IMG/VR virus record: IMGVR_UViG_3300032116_000065
Coordinates: 1-64,000 of that record
From: a virus
Strand: one strand, 5' to 3'
DNA length: 64,000 bases
In this document: piece after piece, positions 13,411 through 22,015 of the stretch
Numbering within the stretch: position 1 is the first letter of the stretch
How the letters are laid out: each line of letters begins with the position of its first letter
The notes under the pieces: model-generated
What the model was told of the DNA's origin: nothing
Seen by the model: only the letters and a program-made list of their open reading frames with translations
Databases searched by the model: none
Translations under genes and position numbers: made by a program

Positions 13411-13668
13411 TTATCCCATTGAAATTGACTTGACGTTCTCAACTCTAAAAGAACGCCAGCCATTTGCATTCACATCCCAAACAGATACAGTATTGCTCGA
13501 AGTCTCTTTCACTACAACTTGACCGTTTGTAGTTGGTACATTTGGGATATGTTCACTGAGTAGTGTGCAAGTCATCACACGCTCATCACCGTTCACTTTC
13601 GTAAATGTCACTGTAACAACATTGCTACGAAGCATATCAATCAAACCATCACGAGTAAACATTGTCAT
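13411..13668 (-). CDS. DUF2693-like small phage protein
   Basis: 85 residues. The pattern VTVTFTKVNGDERVMTCTLL followed by VSVWDVNANGWRSFR matches a small beta-barrel family common in T4-like phages (DUF2693). Function unknown. Start at M1 or M3, both possible. Confidence 0.75.
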   Translation of the reverse strand: MTMFTRDGLIDMLRSNVVTVTFTKVNGDERVMTCTLLSEHIPNVPTTNGQVVVKETSSNTVSVWDVNANGWRSFRVENVKSISMG

Positions 13669-13669
13669 A

Positions 13670-14041
13670 TTATACCTGCGCCAAAATTGGATTTAGGGAT
13701 TTTCTAGGTAATTCAAAGTTCTTGAATGTAACTCTGATCAACTCTTTGACTGTTTTCTTGGGAATACAGCCATCTTTGACCATCAATCCATTATACCCTG
13801 ATTTCGCATAGTTGTCAATAAATCGACGCACATCACCAATATGAGCCTTCATAAACTCTACAGTGTTCAGATCATCTGGTTTGAATGTGAGAACATGGTA
13901 TTTGTGTGACCCAATCTCCTCATTCATTGGAGTAAAAACATCATTGAATTTGTAGACTGTGGTTTCACAAGCAATCTGATCACCATCAATTGTCAATCCC
14001 CAAAGTGCGCCGTCAACCTCATCTATTTCTTGTTCGGTCAT
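13670..14041 (-). CDS. Hypothetical phage protein
   Basis: 123 residues, acidic N-terminus (MTEQEIDEVDGALWGLTIDG), alpha/beta. The start shares its first base with the end of the SDR gene. No domain recognised. Confidence 0.7.
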   Translation of the reverse strand: MTEQEIDEVDGALWGLTIDGDQIACETTVYKFNDVFTPMNEEIGSHKYHVLTFKPDDLNTVEFMKAHIGDVRRFIDNYAKSGYNGLMVKDGCIPKKTVKELIRVTFKNFELPRKSLNPILAQV

Positions 14042-14979
14042 TATACGCTCCTGAAGTATTCGATCGTTTTATCCAATCCCTCCGACAACGCAATAGTTGG
14101 TTCCCACTTCAACTTTTCTTTTGCTAATGTAATATCTGGCTTGCGTTGCTTTGGGTCGTCTGCAGTTGGTTCCTTGTAAACCTTGTACCCTTTATTTAAC
14201 TTCTGTATAATTATAGTCGCAAGTTCATCAACAGTAAACTCCCCAGGATTACCAAGATTAATTGGTCCAATTTCCTTGGAGTTCGCAAATTTAATAATAC
14301 CTTCCACAAGATCATCGACGTACTGAAAACTTCTTGTTTGTTTCCCGTCACCATAAATTTCTAGAGGCGCATCAGCAAGAGCAGCGACAATAAAGTTAGA
14401 GACAACTCTTCCATCGTTCTTTGCCATTCTCGGTCCATAAGTATTGAATATGCGGAATACGCCAGTGTTGACATCGTATTTTCTCCTGTAATCAAAGAAC
14501 AAAGTCTCTGCTGCACGTTTACCTTCATCATAACATGCGCGTGGACCTGTTGGATTTACATTACCATTATAACTCTCGGGTTGAGGATGAACTTCTGGGT
14601 CACCATACACCTCAGAGGTGGACGCTTGTACAACACGCGCCTTTGTCTTACGAGCAATCTCAAGAATATGATATGATCCCAGCACACAAGTCATCATTGT
14701 TCCAATTGGATCACGCTGATAATGAACAGGTGAAGCAGGACATGCTAAATTATAAATCACATCTAATGATCGAGTTGAAAAGTAATCAAGAAATATTGAA
14801 CTGATAATATCATGTTCATAAAAACGAATATTCGGATGTCTGATAAAACTCTGAACATTCTTCATTGTGCCTGTATAGAAATTATCTACACAGTAAACTT
14901 TATGACCCTGACTTAATAATTTTTCTACCAAGTGACTACCAACAAAACCCGCACCACCAGTCACTAATACATTTTTCAT
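14041..14979 (-). CDS. UDP-glucuronate decarboxylase-like SDR epimerase
   Basis: 312 residues, full length for an extended short-chain dehydrogenase. The NAD-binding GGAGFVG lies at residues 8-14, the active-site ASTSEVYG at 119-126, and Y150/K154 in ACYDEGK, a form typical of UDP-xylose synthase. RIFNTYGPRM and DGKQTRSFQYVDD are also typical. The enzyme would convert UDP-glucuronate to UDP-xylose, or make a related sugar, in the cytoplasm. Phage uses include decorating DNA, virions or the host envelope. Its ATG overlaps the resolvase stop by four bases. dTDP-glucose dehydratase is an alternative, but less likely. Confidence 0.85.
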   Translation of the reverse strand: MKNVLVTGGAGFVGSHLVEKLLSQGHKVYCVDNFYTGTMKNVQSFIRHPNIRFYEHDIISSIFLDYFSTRSLDVIYNLACPASPVHYQRDPIGTMMTCVLGSYHILEIARKTKARVVQASTSEVYGDPEVHPQPESYNGNVNPTGPRACYDEGKRAAETLFFDYRRKYDVNTGVFRIFNTYGPRMAKNDGRVVSNFIVAALADAPLEIYGDGKQTRSFQYVDDLVEGIIKFANSKEIGPINLGNPGEFTVDELATIIIQKLNKGYKVYKEPTADDPKQRKPDITLAKEKLKWEPTIALSEGLDKTIEYFRSV

Positions 14980-15545
14980 ACAGTTTCCTTTTTATTTGCT
15001 TTCTCTTGCATATAACGAGCAATATACCAAGCATCAACAACATCTGTTGTCGGAGATCCCAACTTTGTTGTTGGACTGATAATCTTGTGTAAGTCTACTC
15101 CAGTCTCAGCAACAAATGCATCGTACATCTTTTCTTTTGTTGCATTACCCTTGCCTGTTGCATATTTCTTGACTACAGTTGGCGGAACAGTAAAGAATTT
15201 GTATCCTTGCTTATAAAGCATATACTTTAGTATACCGCAATTCTCAGCTAAATTAAACACTTTACCTTTGGAACCAAAAGAATAGTCTTCAATTAGAACA
15301 ACGACATCTTCTCTTTTAAATTCAGCAAGAATAGTCATGACCCATGAAGCGATATTTTCATATCGCTCTTGGTCTGTTAGATATTCGTCGTGTTGTTCGC
15401 CGAGAATGTTATGAAACTTTCCCTGTACAGTCTTGCGATCGTTTAGATAGTAGAAGAATGAATTTGAGAATGTTTTGTCGCGTGCAATGCACACGCATGG
15501 AGAAGTTAGGCTATAATCAATTCCAACTACGATCATTTTCTTCAT
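14976..15545 (-). CDS. RuvC-like Holliday junction resolvase
   Basis: 189 residues with an RNase H-like fold. Acidic metal ligands: D10 in VGIDYSLTSP, E86 in VLIEDYSFGS, D168 and D171 in TTDVVDAWYIA. This set defines RuvC-type nucleases, which cut branched DNA during replication, recombination or packaging. It overlaps the zinc-ribbon gene upstream by 29 bases and the SDR gene by four. Confidence 0.85.
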   Translation of the reverse strand: MKKMIVVGIDYSLTSPCVCIARDKTFSNSFFYYLNDRKTVQGKFHNILGEQHDEYLTDQERYENIASWVMTILAEFKREDVVVLIEDYSFGSKGKVFNLAENCGILKYMLYKQGYKFFTVPPTVVKKYATGKGNATKEKMYDAFVAETGVDLHKIISPTTKLGSPTTDVVDAWYIARYMQEKANKKETV

Positions 15546-15729
15546 CGTCGTTCAAATCATCATCAAAACTCTCATCCTCATCATCATTGAAATCAAGTTC
15601 TTCATTCTCATTGTCATAGAAATCACCGCAGAATGGGCAGTGACTTGGAGTATAACTAACTTCATCTTCTTCAAATGATAAAACAAATGATGATCCACAA
15701 TTATCACATGTGAGTTTTAGATCTGGCAT
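15517..15729 (-). CDS. Zinc-ribbon protein with acidic tail
   Basis: 70 residues. CDNC (residues 8-11) and CPFC (about 31-34) form a zinc ribbon, followed by a strongly acidic disordered tail of about 30 residues. Such proteins often touch transcription or recombination machinery. The tail overlaps the resolvase start, suggesting joint expression. Confidence 0.75.
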   Translation of the reverse strand: MPDLKLTCDNCGSSFVLSFEEDEVSYTPSHCPFCGDFYDNENEELDFNDDEDESFDDDLNDDEENDRSWN

Positions 15730-15730
15730 A

Positions 15731-16072
15731 TCAACCTCTTGTAATTGATGTAATTTTTTCTATTTGTTTTTTGATTACTGCTTCTCGATTTGGCCAATTG
15801 ATAATTGGCTTCTCAGGATTCTTCATCAGATTATATAGCAAAGGAAGAATTAATCCCTCTACTTCTTTGAGTTGCGCTTTGTGCTTCTCTTCCATAGCGG
15901 TAACATATGCATTCTGAAGAGATTTTTCTTGAGCATCCATTAGCGAATCAATCTTTGCTTGTAACAATAACAATTGATCGTTATTCTGCGTTACTGGCGC
16001 AGGAGCAGGTGCTGCTACTGTTTCTTCGTCTTCAAAACTGAATCCAAAATCATAATCGTTTGTTGTTGTCAT
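15731..16072 (-). CDS. Hypothetical phage protein
   Basis: 113 residues. MTTTNDYDFGFSFEDEE opens an acidic N-terminus, followed by an alanine/proline linker, a helical coiled segment and NPEKPIINWPNR, a pattern seen in proteins encoded near replication and recombination genes of aquatic T4-like phages. Function unknown. Confidence 0.75.
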   Translation of the reverse strand: MTTTNDYDFGFSFEDEETVAAPAPAPVTQNNDQLLLLQAKIDSLMDAQEKSLQNAYVTAMEEKHKAQLKEVEGLILPLLYNLMKNPEKPIINWPNREAVIKKQIEKITSITRG

Positions 16073-16081
16073 TTTAACCTC

Positions 16082-16654
16082 TTACCAAACCCAGGACACG
16101 TAACTATATCTAGTGCCCTTCGTAACTGCTGTGACTGTGTGTGGATACATGAAGTTGCTTGGAAATATCATTAATTGTCCAGCCTTGAGTTCAATTTTTT
16201 CTGAATCCCAAAAAATTAGATCTCCACCCTCATAATCATCATTTAAAGATCCAAGAATCGAAAGAGTCGGAATACCCTTTCTTTCTCCATCAAACATACT
16301 GTGAATATGATCACAATGAAGTTTCATTTTTGTACCAGTATCGTATTTGTTGAAACGAACTGTTGAATATCCACCCCAGCCGTTAAACCAATCTTTGCAA
16401 TGAGCAAAATCTTTTATGATGTATTGTTCAATAGCAAACCAAATCTTTTTGTTGATTGCTATTCCATTTTCTGAGTTTGAATATGAAACTGCAAGGTCAT
16501 CATCATAACTTATGAAGCCTCCATGTTGCATATAAAAAGAATGTTTTTGCCAAGAGTTATTTTGTATTTCTTCAACAACAGTCTTACAAAAATCTAGATC
16601 TAGAAAGTTATCATAGATCTTCATATAATCTTTCACATTCATTGACATTGACAT
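16082..16654 (-). CDS. Prolyl-4-hydroxylase-like 2OG-Fe(II) oxygenase
   Basis: 190 residues. Iron ligands H113 and D115 in KLHCDH, and H172 in YPHTV. R182 in GTRYSYVSW would bind 2-oxoglutarate. GGDLIFWD and KAGQLMIFPS are classic P4Hc/PKHD strands. The enzyme would hydroxylate a protein or small molecule. The phage also encodes collagen-like GPQ fibres, so these are candidate substrates, but no link is shown. Start chosen at the first of three ATGs, with AGAGAG upstream. Confidence 0.88.
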   Translation of the reverse strand: MSMSMNVKDYMKIYDNFLDLDFCKTVVEEIQNNSWQKHSFYMQHGGFISYDDDLAVSYSNSENGIAINKKIWFAIEQYIIKDFAHCKDWFNGWGGYSTVRFNKYDTGTKMKLHCDHIHSMFDGERKGIPTLSILGSLNDDYEGGDLIFWDSEKIELKAGQLMIFPSNFMYPHTVTAVTKGTRYSYVSWVW

Positions 16655-16658
16655 AATA

Positions 16659-17306
16659 TTACTCTCTCTTTTTTATATCATACTCATATCTATCATCGTC
16701 GGAAAGAACCCATTTTGATGTATTCTCAACAGACCACATCTGCGTACCAAGTTTTCTTTCAATAACATTTTGTCCAGGTTTCGTCACGAAAGAAGGTTCA
16801 AATGCACGAACTCGATTGTTAGGTTGAATCGCAAAGTTACCATTATCTAGTTTAATCACATGACCGCACTTATGTTGCCCTGGAACTTCACTGAATCCAA
16901 CATCAGCAATATTTCTATCTTCATGTGCCCAGTCAAGTGTGAACATATATGTTCCTTCATTCCACTTCTTGTTTCTATCAATGTACTTTATTCTCTTGTT
17001 ACAGAGAAAATCAAATTGCGTGACGCCGATATATGAACTGAATGAATCCCAAAGAACTAAATTATAGAGTTCTTCTTGCGGCGCAGGATTTTTATGACAG
17101 AATGCGTGTATCGGCATGCGGAACCAAAGCCCTTCGTCCTCCATGATGAAATGAAAAAGCGGGGCACGATGCGGTATCGACGCCACGCCGAATATAAGGA
17201 CGGGAAGATATGTGTCCTTCGCTTCATCGAACTCTGTTCTGTTCTGAAGAAAATTAGTCCGCACATAACATTCTATGGGCGGGATGTTTGCATTAATATA
17301 TGCCAT
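16659..17306 (-). CDS. Conserved hypothetical protein of aquatic T4-like phages
   Basis: 215 residues beginning MAYINANIPPIECYVR. Segments VFGVASIPHRA-like, MFTLDWAHED and GQHKCGHVIKLDNGNFAIQP look well conserved and beta-rich. Proteins of this type are widespread in marine myoviruses but have no known function. The ATG lies a few bases after CTATATAAACC, with no Shine-Dalgarno, so expression may rely on a leaderless or late-type start. Confidence 0.8.
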   Translation of the reverse strand: MAYINANIPPIECYVRTNFLQNRTEFDEAKDTYLPVLIFGVASIPHRAPLFHFIMEDEGLWFRMPIHAFCHKNPAPQEELYNLVLWDSFSSYIGVTQFDFLCNKRIKYIDRNKKWNEGTYMFTLDWAHEDRNIADVGFSEVPGQHKCGHVIKLDNGNFAIQPNNRVRAFEPSFVTKPGQNVIERKLGTQMWSVENTSKWVLSDDDRYEYDIKKRE

Positions 17307-17330
17307 AGGTTTATATAGTCAAAAATAAAA

Positions 17331-17352
17331 AAAGGGGACCGAAGTCCCCTTT
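17331..17352 (-). terminator. Rho-independent terminator
   Basis: Stem GGGGAC/GTCCCC with flanking A/T pairs (17331-17339 with 17344-17352), loop of four bases, followed on the minus strand by a run of seven Ts. It ends the transcript of the lipoprotein gene just upstream. Confidence 0.88.
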
Positions 17353-17371
17353 CTTAGTAACTCAGTTTAAA

Positions 17372-17560
17372 TTACTGAGCAACTGGTGCTGCGTCTACAA
17401 CTTCAGCGGCTGGTGCTTCAACAACAGCAGCATCGGCTGGAGCGGCTTCTTCGGCAGGAGCAGCAACTTCGGCTGCTGGAGCCTCAACTGCAACTTCTTC
17501 CTTTGCGCCACAACCAACGAGACCAAGAGCAACTAAACCAACAAGAATTGACTTTGTCAT
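17372..17560 (-). CDS. Small Ala/Glu/Pro-rich lipoprotein
   Basis: 62 residues. A short hydrophobic signal and the lipobox LGLVGC put the acylated cysteine at residue 17. The mature part is an Ala-Pro-Glu-Val low-complexity chain with repeats of EAPAAEV. AAGGAG lies before the ATG. It would be anchored in the inner or outer membrane of a Gram-negative host. It follows nrdJ and ends at a terminator. Phage lipoproteins often block superinfection, but this one has no recognised family. Confidence 0.75.
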   Translation of the reverse strand: MTKSILVGLVALGLVGCGAKEEVAVEAPAAEVAAPAEEAAPADAAVVEAPAAEVVDAAPVAQ

Positions 17561-17578
17561 ATTTTTCTCCTTTCTATT

Positions 17579-19465
17579 TTAAATCTCGCATGCACCAGCG
17601 GTACACGCAAGTTCCTTTGCTGAAGTTGTAGTATCTGTTTCTTCCATAAACTCCACCCAGTTGATGTCAACGTTTTGGAGCGCAAGAAGTTCAGTGTACT
17701 TCGCTTCATCAATTTCTTCATAAGGTGCTTGACGATAAGAACCATTGTCTCGTGGCAAGAATGAAACTCCAGAGAGAATTGAGATATTCTTATAGACCCA
17801 TGCACCAACTTCCATCCATTCATCATCACCAACGTATACAGTGATTGATGGCTTGTGTTCACACCAGTGATCCTGGTAGATTTTCCAAAGTTCCAACTGC
17901 TCAATGGCAGTCATGTCATTGCGAGTGACGGAGTTCTTTGGAGCCTTCATTGGGAAACTGAATACCCAGTTTGACTTGCTGTAGAAATCTTCTTCAGCTT
18001 TGTATCCCTTGTCAATCATAAACTGAGCAAGCGGATCCTTCATGTCTGCTCTTACACGGCGAATGTAAAACTGAGCATAACGTGGGTGAATGCCTGATGC
18101 GGAATCCACCAATTGAGAAACAGTGCCTGAAGGTTTAACGCAAGTGATTGCAGCCGACTGTGGAACACCAAGAGCCTCGGCGAGTTCTTTATTCGTTTCA
18201 ACACACTGTAAGCGAATTTCATCAAGAGCATCTGCCAGTTTTTGAGACGGCTTATTTAGAAGTTTGTGATCGCAAATACCAGTCAATGAAACACCAAGTA
18301 GTCTTTCCTCATCACAATTATTCTTCCATTTCTTATTAATGTAACGGAAGTCTGTTAACGTTGACTGCAATGTACCAATGATTGTTGCAAGACGAGCCTT
18401 ACGCTTCAATGACTCAACGTCATCGTTTGCACGGACGACAATCTCTGAAAGATTACAGAACTCAAATGGACGCAAGATAATTTCAGAGCAAGGATTTGTA
18501 CCGAACTCATGCTTTGGATCGCGGCGACCATTCTTCATTGCAACTGCTTGTGAAGCAGCGCGAGAGAAAATGCCACGCTCACCAGACTTGGACATATAGA
18601 GAGCATGCCATTCATTCATGAATGTGTCCATGTCTACTTGTTTGTCATACACCGCTGAAATGTTTGCCAATGCGCGCTGCCCATTGTGCGCCCACCAGTC
18701 ACCTGACTTTGCATGACGCAATTGGTCGTCGTTGAGGTCGGTAAGAGAAATGAGAGCAGAACGGCGAACACCACCGCAAACAACAATATCAGCAATCTTG
18801 CAAACAATGTCATGACACTCCAACGTTGATAGTTTCCTACCACGTGCCTTTTGGAAAATATTTAATGTGAACTTGATGAGATCTACAAGTGGCTCTGGAC
18901 CAGATGCGCGACCACCAAATGTCTTGAGTCGCTCACCTGCTGGACGCACCTTTGATACATCCCACTTTGCAATCTTTCCAGAATACAAAAGCGAAATGAT
19001 CTCACGATATGCTGAAGCCCAACCAATTTTACTATCAGCAACGACAACAGTCGTATCTGTTTCGTGTAGTTCTTCTGGAACTTCTGGAAGTTTGTTTGTA
19101 TACTTTGATTCAACAGAAAATCCAACACCTGTTCCGCACATAAGAATATACATGATCTCGTCGAATGCTTTGACATTATCAATGGCGACATAGGAGCAAT
19201 TATATCCAGCCACTTGATCCTTTTCTAGAGCAGGACCAGCAGTCATCAAGCAACGCATTGATGGCATGACTTCCAAATTTAAAATTGCTGAACGCAACTC
19301 ATCCCATGGAACTAATTTGTTTTCGTTTGTGCGATTCTTAAAAAAATTGATATAACGATCTACAGTCTCATCCCATGTTTCGCGGCGACCAAGTTCGTCA
19401 TTGAAACGAGCATAACGTGAAATGTGAATGAAATCTTGATAAATGGACGGAAGTCTTGTCGCCAT
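17579..19465 (-). CDS. nrdJ: Class II (adenosylcobalamin-dependent) ribonucleotide reductase
   Basis: 628 residues, complete. Active-site loop NPCSEI at residues 324-329 (thiyl radical C326), second loop cysteine C337 in FCNLSE, first redox cysteine C90 in GYNCSY, and a C-terminal redox pair at C621/C626 (CTAGAC). The length and the lack of an NrdB partner fit the monomeric RTPR-like class II enzymes, which reduce ribonucleoside triphosphates using vitamin B12. No intein or intron interrupts it. It is followed by the lipoprotein gene and preceded by thyX, in one nucleotide-metabolism operon with the primase. Confidence 0.94.
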   Translation of the reverse strand: MATRLPSIYQDFIHISRYARFNDELGRRETWDETVDRYINFFKNRTNENKLVPWDELRSAILNLEVMPSMRCLMTAGPALEKDQVAGYNCSYVAIDNVKAFDEIMYILMCGTGVGFSVESKYTNKLPEVPEELHETDTTVVVADSKIGWASAYREIISLLYSGKIAKWDVSKVRPAGERLKTFGGRASGPEPLVDLIKFTLNIFQKARGRKLSTLECHDIVCKIADIVVCGGVRRSALISLTDLNDDQLRHAKSGDWWAHNGQRALANISAVYDKQVDMDTFMNEWHALYMSKSGERGIFSRAASQAVAMKNGRRDPKHEFGTNPCSEIILRPFEFCNLSEIVVRANDDVESLKRKARLATIIGTLQSTLTDFRYINKKWKNNCDEERLLGVSLTGICDHKLLNKPSQKLADALDEIRLQCVETNKELAEALGVPQSAAITCVKPSGTVSQLVDSASGIHPRYAQFYIRRVRADMKDPLAQFMIDKGYKAEEDFYSKSNWVFSFPMKAPKNSVTRNDMTAIEQLELWKIYQDHWCEHKPSITVYVGDDEWMEVGAWVYKNISILSGVSFLPRDNGSYRQAPYEEIDEAKYTELLALQNVDINWVEFMEETDTTTSAKELACTAGACEI

Positions 19466-19478
19466 TATGTGCTCCTTA

Positions 19479-20141
19479 TTATTCTGTTGCGATAAATTGT
19501 GTTGAAAGAGGGAATACCTCAGCGATAACCTTTGCGCACTCTTTGGCTATTTCCATATGCTCTTTCTGAGTGCCGTTGCCGCTTCGGAGTTGTATATAGT
19601 GAATCCATGAACGCAAGGATCCGCTCATATACATTCTGGACATAATTAATCCTTCTGGGAGCAATGCGCGTGCTTGTTCCTTTGCAATACCATTCGCAAT
19701 TGCCCAGTTATAATGAATCTTGACTTGTTCAATCAAGTCTTGTTGACGTTTATCCCATTCGTATTGAAGCATAACATCAACGCCTTCAGAGATAGAGTTT
19801 TGACGATTCTTCGGATCCTGAAGTCTTGCTTCACGTGTTACAAATTCTAGATCCTTGGTTGGATCAGCATAACGTTGTGAAAATTCTTGAAAAGAAAAAC
19901 TACGATGACGTAGAATTTGGCGTGCAATGTCACGTGTTGTTTCAATTTCTAAACACATGGTTGCCATTTCTAATGGTGACCAATGCTGATGCTTGACCAA
20001 ATACTTGATCAACTTTTCTGATGTTTCAGAATTAATTTGATTAGAGGGATTGGACACTCTTGCGCAGAAAGCCACAAGGTCCGTTGGTGTGTCCAATCCC
20101 TCGAGAACTGGTTTACTGTATGATACTAATTTAACGTTCAT
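19479..20141 (-). CDS. thyX: Flavin-dependent thymidylate synthase ThyX
   Basis: 220 residues. The ThyX signature RHRSFSFQEFSQRY spans residues 78-91. It converts dUMP to dTMP using FAD, NADPH and methylene-tetrahydrofolate. The ATG overlaps the upstream stop by four bases, and nrdJ follows 13 bases on, so the reductase and the thymidylate synthase are made together. Confidence 0.95.
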   Translation of the reverse strand: MNVKLVSYSKPVLEGLDTPTDLVAFCARVSNPSNQINSETSEKLIKYLVKHQHWSPLEMATMCLEIETTRDIARQILRHRSFSFQEFSQRYADPTKDLEFVTREARLQDPKNRQNSISEGVDVMLQYEWDKRQQDLIEQVKIHYNWAIANGIAKEQARALLPEGLIMSRMYMSGSLRSWIHYIQLRSGNGTQKEHMEIAKECAKVIAEVFPLSTQFIATE

Positions 20142-20392
20142 TCATTTGCCTCAAATACTAAAGTCTTATGACGAATTTCTTTCACACCGCCTTGTGCTGC
20201 TAATTCTTGTCCGCGCACAAACGCATCTTTATATTCTGGGTGCTTGCTATCATCAAACCACCACCACTTATCAAAGAAATATTTTGGTGCACGCTGATAT
20301 TCAACATACCAAAGTCCACTGTGAAATTGCACGCGAACTCTTTTGATTGGATGTTTGACAATTTCTAAACCTGCGTCATCTAGTGTAACCAT
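20138..20392 (-). CDS. Hypothetical phage protein
   Basis: 84 residues, tryptophan-rich centre (DKWWWFDDSKH). Lies between primase and thyX with one- to four-base spacing. No family recognised. Confidence 0.75.
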   Translation of the reverse strand: MVTLDDAGLEIVKHPIKRVRVQFHSGLWYVEYQRAPKYFFDKWWWFDDSKHPEYKDAFVRGQELAAQGGVKEIRHKTLVFEANE

Positions 20393-20393
20393 A

Positions 20394-21473
20394 CTAGCAC
20401 CTTTTCCAATGCGTAAACTTCAGTTTTGCTGTCAAGCCACTGAATGTGTTAGAATCTATAATATCTTTTATTTCACTCAAAGTCAAACCATTTTGTATCA
20501 TTTCATTAATATCTTTTCCCTTTGTATGCTCAGGGAAAAGACAAACTGTATGACCAGAATCTATAGACTTCTCAATTTGTTTTACAATATCACGATTGCG
20601 TGGTTCATTATCATAAACAAGAGTTACATCTAACTCTGGAAAAATTGCTGCCACGCCGCCCAAATTAGAATCGCCAGAGGCAACGCAATTCGGGAGAAAA
20701 TATGAATCAAACTGCCCTTCAACGACGTAGATTCTAGTTTCTTTCCGTACACGGTGCAGTCCAAACACTTTCTTCTCATCTGACACCTTTACAGTGACGT
20801 ATCGAATCTTGGTATCAGACAATGCCCTTCCTGCGACGTTGGTAATCTCTCCTTTTTCGTTAGTGTAAAGGAGAACTACACGATCGTCGTTTGGGACCTC
20901 GTCTTTGCCATGATTGGGGAACTCTTTATCTAGGAATTCTCTGAACTGAGGGACGAATAGAATTTCATCCCAGAACTGCTCAGGAATCTTCCTGTTTTTT
21001 ATATAGGCTCGAGCATAGTGCTCTTCAGGAAGATTGTTTATACTATAATGTGCAAACGCTCTTGTTGTTCTCTCCAGGCTTTCAACTGGCGCTGAATCTC
21101 TTCTGGGCTCGAGGAGAGTAGACTGGAGTCTGGCGTAGGCGTTCCCCTTGAGTTGTTCGAAATCAGGCTTCTTGACGTTAGAGCCGTATCCTGTTTGACC
21201 AGTTGCATATCGTTCGAGGATATACTGCTTATAGGTTGTACCATCGACGTGCTCCAGAAACTTCGCAAACGTCGTAGACTTGCCGCAATTGTGGCAGATG
21301 AAGAAGTAGTCGTTTGACTTGCGATAAACATAGCCTCTCGCCTTCAACTTGTTCTTTTGCGAATCACCACAATATGGGCATCGAAAATTGTAGAGATCAG
21401 TATTCTTTTGCTTATACTGCTCTAACTTTGATGATACAAAACCAAGAAATTTTCTATCAATATAAATTGACAT
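20394..21473 (-). CDS. DNA primase (T4 gp61-like)
   Basis: 359 residues. The N-terminal zinc-binding CPYCGDS (C32, C35) and CHNCGKS (C60, C63) recognise template DNA. The TOPRIM catalytic part has VVEGQFDSYF (E252) and VYDNEPRN (D288). The size matches T4 gp61, which makes RNA primers for lagging-strand synthesis with the gp41 helicase. It is the first gene after the promoter at 21504-21532, with a 24-base leader. Confidence 0.9.
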   Translation of the reverse strand: MSIYIDRKFLGFVSSKLEQYKQKNTDLYNFRCPYCGDSQKNKLKARGYVYRKSNDYFFICHNCGKSTTFAKFLEHVDGTTYKQYILERYATGQTGYGSNVKKPDFEQLKGNAYARLQSTLLEPRRDSAPVESLERTTRAFAHYSINNLPEEHYARAYIKNRKIPEQFWDEILFVPQFREFLDKEFPNHGKDEVPNDDRVVLLYTNEKGEITNVAGRALSDTKIRYVTVKVSDEKKVFGLHRVRKETRIYVVEGQFDSYFLPNCVASGDSNLGGVAAIFPELDVTLVYDNEPRNRDIVKQIEKSIDSGHTVCLFPEHTKGKDINEMIQNGLTLSEIKDIIDSNTFSGLTAKLKFTHWKRC

Positions 21474-21503
21474 AATGTAAAATCATTCACCAACGGATCA
21501 ATC

Positions 21504-21532
21504 ATTATATACTATTTGATCTCGAAAGGCAA
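21504..21532 (-). promoter_or_regulatory. Promoter of the primase-thyX-nrdJ operon
   Basis: TTGCCT (21527-21532), 17-base spacer, TATAAT (21504-21509) on the minus strand. The -35 box is the same as at 10321-10326. It overlaps the 3' end of the upstream gene. No AT-rich upstream element is obvious here, unlike the other early promoters. Confidence 0.72.
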
Positions 21533-21856
21533 CCCCACTCGAGATAAAATCCAACCAACAACAGCAGCGCCACCAATTACAATCCAGCGCCACTTGTTTA
21601 GGTCTTCGATCTTTTGTTTTTCAACTTCGTGTTGTGCAGCCATCTCTTGACGAAGTGATTTGATTTCATCCATGATGGAAACTTCAATCTCTTCAATCTT
21701 CTTATGAACTTCACGGAGTTCGTCGTTATGCTGCTTCTCAAGTTTATCAAGAGTTCTATCGAACTTCTCGTAGATTACAGAGAAGAAGGAAATCTTCTCT
21801 CTCATTGCAGCGACCTCAGTCTCTATTTTACTGAGTTTGCTCTCAAAGTCAACCAT
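21512..21856 (-). CDS. Coiled-coil protein with C-terminal membrane anchor
   Basis: 114 residues. A long heptad-rich coiled coil (about 5-85) leads into one membrane helix, WIVIGGAAVVGWILS. The layout fits DUF7201-like and holin-like small phage proteins. A membrane-attached role at the start of the lysis block is likely. Confidence 0.7.
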   Translation of the reverse strand: MVDFESKLSKIETEVAAMREKISFFSVIYEKFDRTLDKLEKQHNDELREVHKKIEEIEVSIMDEIKSLRQEMAAQHEVEKQKIEDLNKWRWIVIGGAAVVGWILSRVGLPFEIK

Positions 21857-21944
21857 TTTACTTTACCGCCTTGCTTTTTGTTTTTATTCCTGCTCGACGC
21901 AATGTTCTTGCACGGCAGTGGGCTTTTTGAGAGAATCCTTTTGG

Positions 21945-21985
21945 GTTGGAGCAATTTATTGTTTTTTTATACTTATTGCTCCAAC
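21945..21985 (-). other. Long perfect hairpin between lysis-block genes
   Basis: An 11-bp perfect inverted repeat GTTGGAGCAAT/ATTGCTCCAAC surrounds a 19-base A/T loop in the 159-base gap 21857-22015. No clean U-run follows on the minus strand, so it may be a weak terminator, an RNA-stability element or a processing site. Confidence 0.45.
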
Positions 21986-22015
21986 TCTCAGAGAGAAATT
22001 CCTTGAAAGTGTACA

